Shown: positions 44,869-45,819 of the stretch, in pieces
How the letters are laid out: the number at the start of each line of letters is the position of its first letter
Numbering within the stretch: the first letter of the stretch is position 1
Source of the DNA: Rhizopus sp. PT2906
Taxonomy: Eukaryota > Mucoromycota > Mucoromycetes > Mucorales > Rhizopodaceae
Length of the DNA stretch: 45,819 nucleotides
Assembly (NCBI GenBank): GCA_025529335.1
Contig: JAMYHX010000433.1
Coordinates: forward strand, 1-45,819
Direction of reading: 5' to 3'
Translations under genes and position numbers: made by a program
Notes under the pieces: generated by a model
Database searches by the model: none
Seen by the model: only the letters and a program-made list of their open reading frames with translations
Told to the model about the DNA's origin: nothing

Positions 44869-45819
44869 TTTCTCTCTCTGTTACTTACTGTCCAATCACG
44901 CGTGTCAGATTGACGGCACTAGTTCGTGTAGGAGGTGACCTGGTTAAGGCGCCATAGACAGGGAAAGCTGCATTGACTGCATCAAATATCCTTTGTCTCG
45001 ATTTGGTAACAAACCCAGATTGAAAAGCATGAAAGCTTCGAAGCATAATCACATATTCGGGTGTCTGAGAGTAATCTGAAAGCGGAGTACCGTTATTTAA
45101 GGCAAGACGCGAAAAAAAATCATGCAAGAGCTTGAGTAGTTTAGGATAATCCCCTACAAAGATAGTGTGAAGCAGGGTTGATCCTCTGACTGCATGTTTT
45201 AATTCCTTTTCAAAATTTGCAGAGAGTACTTGCCAGAAATAGCTGACGAGACTACTGGCATCTAATGTCTATCCTTGGTATAAATTATTGAACCCATCAT
45301 ATCCATCACTCTTACCTTGGCTACTTCTTCTAAAAAGGATGCTTGTGTCAACGGATCCTTTTTGATTTCCAATACTTTCTCTAGGTTGTATATCTTGATA
45401 CATTGATCACCCATTGCTTTCATCAGTGCTTCCATACGCTCCCATAACTGTTGCTCCTGATATTTATTGGTGTTCTTTTGAGTTGACTGTATGTCGACAA
45501 CGTGTCTAATCTGTCGTACTAAATCGTCCAACATACTCTTAACCAGCTGTTGTACTCTTTGGCCCGCCTGTTTCATATTGAACAACACTTGCAGACCAGC
45601 TGCCATCTTTGTTTGATTCTGATGATCGATTCCTTCCGTCAAGAGATTATTCGCTTCTTGCTCAATCCGTTTCCTAGATTGCTGAATCATTGGCATCGCG
45701 TGTGTAACAAGATCAATACCGTCAAAATCGTACTCCTTGATCACTGTCTCAAGTTCATACAAAATCAATGCAGCTGTAGGTGTATCTGTCTGCACATCTA
45801 ATCGACGCTTTAGGATCGT
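43628..45819 (-). CDS. COG5: Conserved oligomeric Golgi complex subunit 5, 5' part outside window
   Basis: Subunit of the COG tethering complex for retrograde transport within the Golgi. Six visible exons: 45316-45819 (continuing past the window edge), 44889-45268, 44720-44819, 44494-44667, 44208-44443 and 43628-44147; 637 residues of the C-terminal part. Recognisable blocks are RRLDVQTDTPTAALILYELE, the LLTEGIDHQNQTKMAAGLQVL block, and a C-terminal segment (SLIRPLSEAGKLKLAGDMAE, LRTFRPLLFLD, HHLIVRSNHKGLPLPYNVY) matching COG5. The acidic end is EEEEENEMSSE. The intron at 44820-44888 contains a 26-nt A run on the coding strand. The N-terminal part and start lie beyond 45819. Confidence 0.9.

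Noticed and set aside
1..45819. tRNA, rRNA and CRISPR arrays
   Set aside because: No cloverleaf B-box with matching arms, rRNA stretch or regularly spaced direct repeats was found by eye; an RNA-gene scan would be needed to exclude small RNAs.

Overview
The window is nuclear DNA of an early-diverging fungus, most likely Mucoromycota (Mucor/Rhizopus-like). The evidence is AT-rich spacers with long A/T homopolymers, compact genes with many 45-70 nt introns, the standard code, strong codon bias in RPL3, and gene families typical of that group. I see no bacterial operons, CRISPR, rRNA or recognisable tRNA. Gene models were made by joining exons by eye; nearly every model closes in frame and gives a protein of the length expected for its family.

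Layout. (1) 1-2850: decayed mobile DNA, namely the helicase end of a Helitron with a candidate 3' terminus, then a degenerate SWIM-finger transposase. (2) 2900-9542, plus strand: insulin-degrading enzyme (9 exons), a malonyl-CoA-synthetase-like enzyme (10 exons) and a small secreted cysteine-containing protein. (3) 11136-14444: RPL3 facing UQCC1/CBP3, followed by a Nem1/CTDNEP1-type phosphatase. (4) 14445-17800: gene-poor DNA with a possible transposase scrap and a decayed fungal membrane-protein gene. (5) 18284-26475: secreted glycoprotein, histidine phosphatase facing the exosome subunit MTR3, a repetitive acidic protein ending in a CaaX box, the 3'-end-processing factor CFIm25, and complex I subunit NDUFB7. 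(6) 26611-45819, all minus strand: a 1,734-residue sacsin-like GHKL protein with a C-terminal HExxH, a GT2 polysaccharide synthase, endonuclease V, a LIM-domain-binding co-regulator, a coiled-coil protein, FAM72, a DHHC palmitoyltransferase and COG5 (cut by the window edge).

Most genes are housekeeping and unrelated in pathway: mitochondria (UQCC1, NDUFB7), Golgi/membrane (COG5, DHHC, GT2), RNA 3' ends (MTR3, CFIm25). The most unusual features are gene architecture: micro-exons of 8, 11 and probably 14 nt near gene 5' ends, coding first exons of 3, 7 and 17 nt, two GC-AG introns, and two convergent pairs whose poly(A) signals are interlocked so that each mRNA should run into the other's coding sequence. 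The repetitive CaaX protein is the best candidate for an undescribed protein type.
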